A DNA stretch of 64,000 nt from Roseivirga sp. UBA6052. Lineage in GTDB: Bacteria; Bacteroidota; Bacteroidia; Cytophagales; Cyclobacteriaceae. Below, piece after piece: positions 62,511-64,000 of the stretch. A program made the position numbers and the translations under genes. Positions within the stretch are counted from its first letter, which is position 1, and each line of letters begins with the position of its first letter. The stretch covers positions 15,270-79,269 of the forward strand of contig DIYO01000006.1 of assembly GCA_002427755.1 (NCBI GenBank), given 5' to 3'. The notes beneath the pieces are model-generated. The model was not told the origin of the DNA. It saw nothing but the letters and a program-made list of their open reading frames with translations, and searched no databases.

Positions 62511-64000
62511 ATGATTTCAACCAAAATTCGATTAGCAACAAAATTGCTGCTGAAGCTTGCAATTATTTTACCTCTAGTACTCTTGATTAGTCAGTTTCAG
62601 AGTTTAGCTCAAACACTTTCCACTGGAGATATTGTAGTACTTCAATATAACTCAGATGGTGGTGATGATGAAATAGCCCTTTTACCATTGGTCGACCTTT
62701 CTGCGGGTGATTATTTTTTTGTATCAGACGGTAGTTGGCAAAACGGAACTAGTTCTTTTCAATCTACAACGGAAAGGGGGATTAAGATGACAATTGCGGC
62801 TGGAGGTGTCACTGCCGGTACTATCATAAGGTTCGATAACCCTACGGGTTCTCAGCTTGTTCTTGAAAATACTTCTCTCGGAACATTAGAGTATTTAGAA
62901 TTAGGAGGTCTGACAGAAACAGGGAGTTCTAGAGAGTTGACGTTAAGTACGTCCGGAGATCAATTATTAATTTTTCAAACTTCTGACGGATCGGTGACTA
63001 GTTCACCAACGTTTATATATGGATTTAACACTAATATCTCTTCCTCAGATACTAACGGTTGGTCCACGTTAGTTGCTATAAATTCGTCAGAGTCGAATGT
63101 TCCTTCGGGACTTACAGCCTTAGATGGTTCTCAATCTAACAAAACAACAGCTACGGCTTTTGGTATAGCAGGTTTAAATGGGTCAGAAGCTGATAATTAC
63201 CAATATACAGGACCAACGACATCGGCAAGTAGAGACGATTGGTTGACTAGGATTCATACACTGACAAACTGGACAGCTAATGACGCTACTGAATTTACTA
63301 ATGATGACATTGCATCTGGTGGTAATGTAACGGTAAGTACAGGATGTACTTCTCCGTCAGCTCAGGCGACTACCGCAGTTTTTGGGACAGAGACAAGTTC
63401 TTCATTAACTTTAACGAGTTTTACAGCACCGGTGGGTGGTGCAGATGGTTATGCCATTTATATTAATGATGCCAATACTTTTACCGCGCCATCTGATGGC
63501 GATGAGCCCACTGCAGATGTAACATGGAATGATGCGGGGCAGCAGGCTGTCTATTTTGGAACATCTGCAAGTCCCAATGTTACGGTGTCAAATCTCGACC
63601 CGAGTACGACTTATTACTTTCAGGTTTACGCTTACAACGATTGCTCTGGAACAGAGACTTATGAAACTACCGGTCTGAACACGAATGATGTAACGGCACT
63701 TGGGGTTTTGACGATTACGGGTTTAACCGGTAGCGACAAAACATATGATGACACCAATACAGCTTCAGCATCAGGTACGGCTGCCTTATCTGGTGTAGCT
63801 GCAGGTGCTAATGATGTAAGTTTGAGTGGTTCTCCGGTCTTTACCTTTGCGAGTGCCAATGTAGGTACTGGTATTACGATCAATACCACAGGTTATACAC
63901 TGAGTGGAACAGATGCCGCAAAATACACTTTGACCCAACCTACTTTATCAGGAAACATTTCAGCGAAGGAATTGACCATCTCCGGACTGACAGGAGGAGA
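62511..64000 (+). CDS. Large secreted YDG-repeat surface protein (3' end outside window)
   Basis: Starts at ATG 62511; a GAGGAG stretch lies 13-18 bp upstream. The frame is open to the window edge (496 codons). It has a signal peptide (to about residue 34, QSLAQ). Residues about 35-110 form a lamin-tail-like or Bacteroidota surface beta-sandwich (STGDIVVLQYNSDGGDDEI). A following region of about 170 residues is unassigned. A fibronectin-type-III-like domain comes next (about 290-395, STTYYFQVYAYNDCSG). From about 400 on are YDG repeats of about 90 residues (TITGLTGSDKTYDDTNTAS, SGNISAKELTI), with a second one beginning at the edge. It is probably an adhesin. Confidence 0.9.
   Translation, partial: MISTKIRLATKLLLKLAIILPLVLLISQFQSLAQTLSTGDIVVLQYNSDGGDDEIALLPLVDLSAGDYFFVSDGSWQNGTSSFQSTTERGIKMTIAAGGVTAGTIIRFDNPTGSQLVLENTSLGTLEYLELGGLTETGSSRELTLSTSGDQLLIFQTSDGSVTSSPTFIYGFNTNISSSDTNGWSTLVAINSSESNVPSGLTALDGSQSNKTTATAFGIAGLNGSEADNYQYTGPTTSASRDDWLTRIHTLTNWTANDATEFTNDDIASGGNVTVSTGCTSPSAQATTAVFGTETSSSLTLTSFTAPVGGADGYAIYINDANTFTAPSDGDEPTADVTWNDAGQQAVYFGTSASPNVTVSNLDPSTTYYFQVYAYNDCSGTETYETTGLNTNDVTALGVLTITGLTGSDKTYDDTNTASASGTAALSGVAAGANDVSLSGSPVFTFASANVGTGITINTTGYTLSGTDAAKYTLTQPTLSGNISAKELTISGLTGG

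Noticed and set aside
63659..63889. 76-codon minus-strand frame
   Set aside because: Antisense to the repeat region of the YDG protein; a result of its biased composition.
62511..64000. Repeats in the surface protein as a possible CRISPR or satellite array
   Set aside because: The repetition is at protein level with about 90-residue units in one long reading frame, as in YDG adhesins.
51781..64000. Prophage or integrated plasmid
   Set aside because: No integrase, structural phage, replication or conjugation gene is present; the block is accessory but not a recognisable phage or plasmid.

Overview
This window looks like a piece of a Bacteroidota chromosome, most likely order Cytophagales (a Roseivirga/Fulvivirga/Algoriphagus-like marine or soil bacterium). 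The reasons are a TonB-dependent receptor with a carboxypeptidase-regulatory-like N-domain, many short Bacteroidota-style lipoproteins, start codons without Shine-Dalgarno sequences, DUF2141, DUF3820 and DUF4114 proteins, seven-transmembrane AraC regulators, TPR-TM-HTH regulators and a YDG-repeat surface protein. The base composition is moderately AT-rich. The assignment is inferred from gene content, not from a marker-gene comparison.

Layout. 1-2.2 kb: a TonB receptor running off the left edge. 2.3-3.7 kb: a small secreted protein, then a cluster with an intact tRNA-Asp(GTC), three tRNA-Asp-like relics whose anticodon stem-loop is replaced by a palindrome, a duplicated tRNA terminator, and a GIY-YIG nuclease gene between the two terminator copies. 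3.9-9.5 kb: housekeeping and hypothetical genes (S9-like peptidase, DUF6134-like protein, GNAT, CBS pair, YdeI-like protein, class-C beta-lactamase-like hydrolase, DUF3820). 9.5-13.5 kb: DUF2141 protein, MacB/FtsX permease and a membrane AraC regulator. 13.7-15.9 kb: Rieske lipoprotein, SRPBCC-GyrI fusion and flavin reductase. 15.8-21.5 kb: a complete RND efflux operon (adaptor, pump, TolC), preceded by a 33-codon membrane peptide gene with its own terminator. 21.8-33 kb: GAF protein, NTF2-like protein, LVIVD/DUF4114 lipoprotein, a very large AsmA-like protein, outer-membrane transporter-like protein, LRR lipoprotein, CotH kinase-like lipoprotein and MnmE. 34.0-37.9 kb: an iron operon with two DtxR-type proteins, one membrane-anchored and fused to FeoA, and a FeoB split by a single in-frame TAA followed directly by ATG. 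38-51.7 kb: glycosyltransferase, DapD, a second LVIVD lipoprotein, TPR lipoproteins, NUC1 endonuclease, a PD40-amidohydrolase, SRPBCC, MATE, YbaN-like and an unknown membrane protein.

The right end (51.8-64 kb) looks accessory. It holds a secreted esterase-like lipoprotein, a 5'-truncated Sir2 deacylase remnant, two paralogous M43 metalloprotease lipoproteins, an S41 peptidase, and three HTH regulators in a row (two with TPR and membrane domains, one reduced to the HTH). These lead into a large secreted protein with FN3-like and YDG repeats that runs off the window. Shared short motifs upstream of the regulator genes suggest common control.

The most unusual items are the palindrome-substituted tRNA-Asp relics with the embedded GIY-YIG gene, the in-frame stop in feoB with the membrane DtxR-FeoA protein, and the regulator array before the surface protein. 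No CRISPR array, insertion sequence, prophage or rRNA operon was seen.
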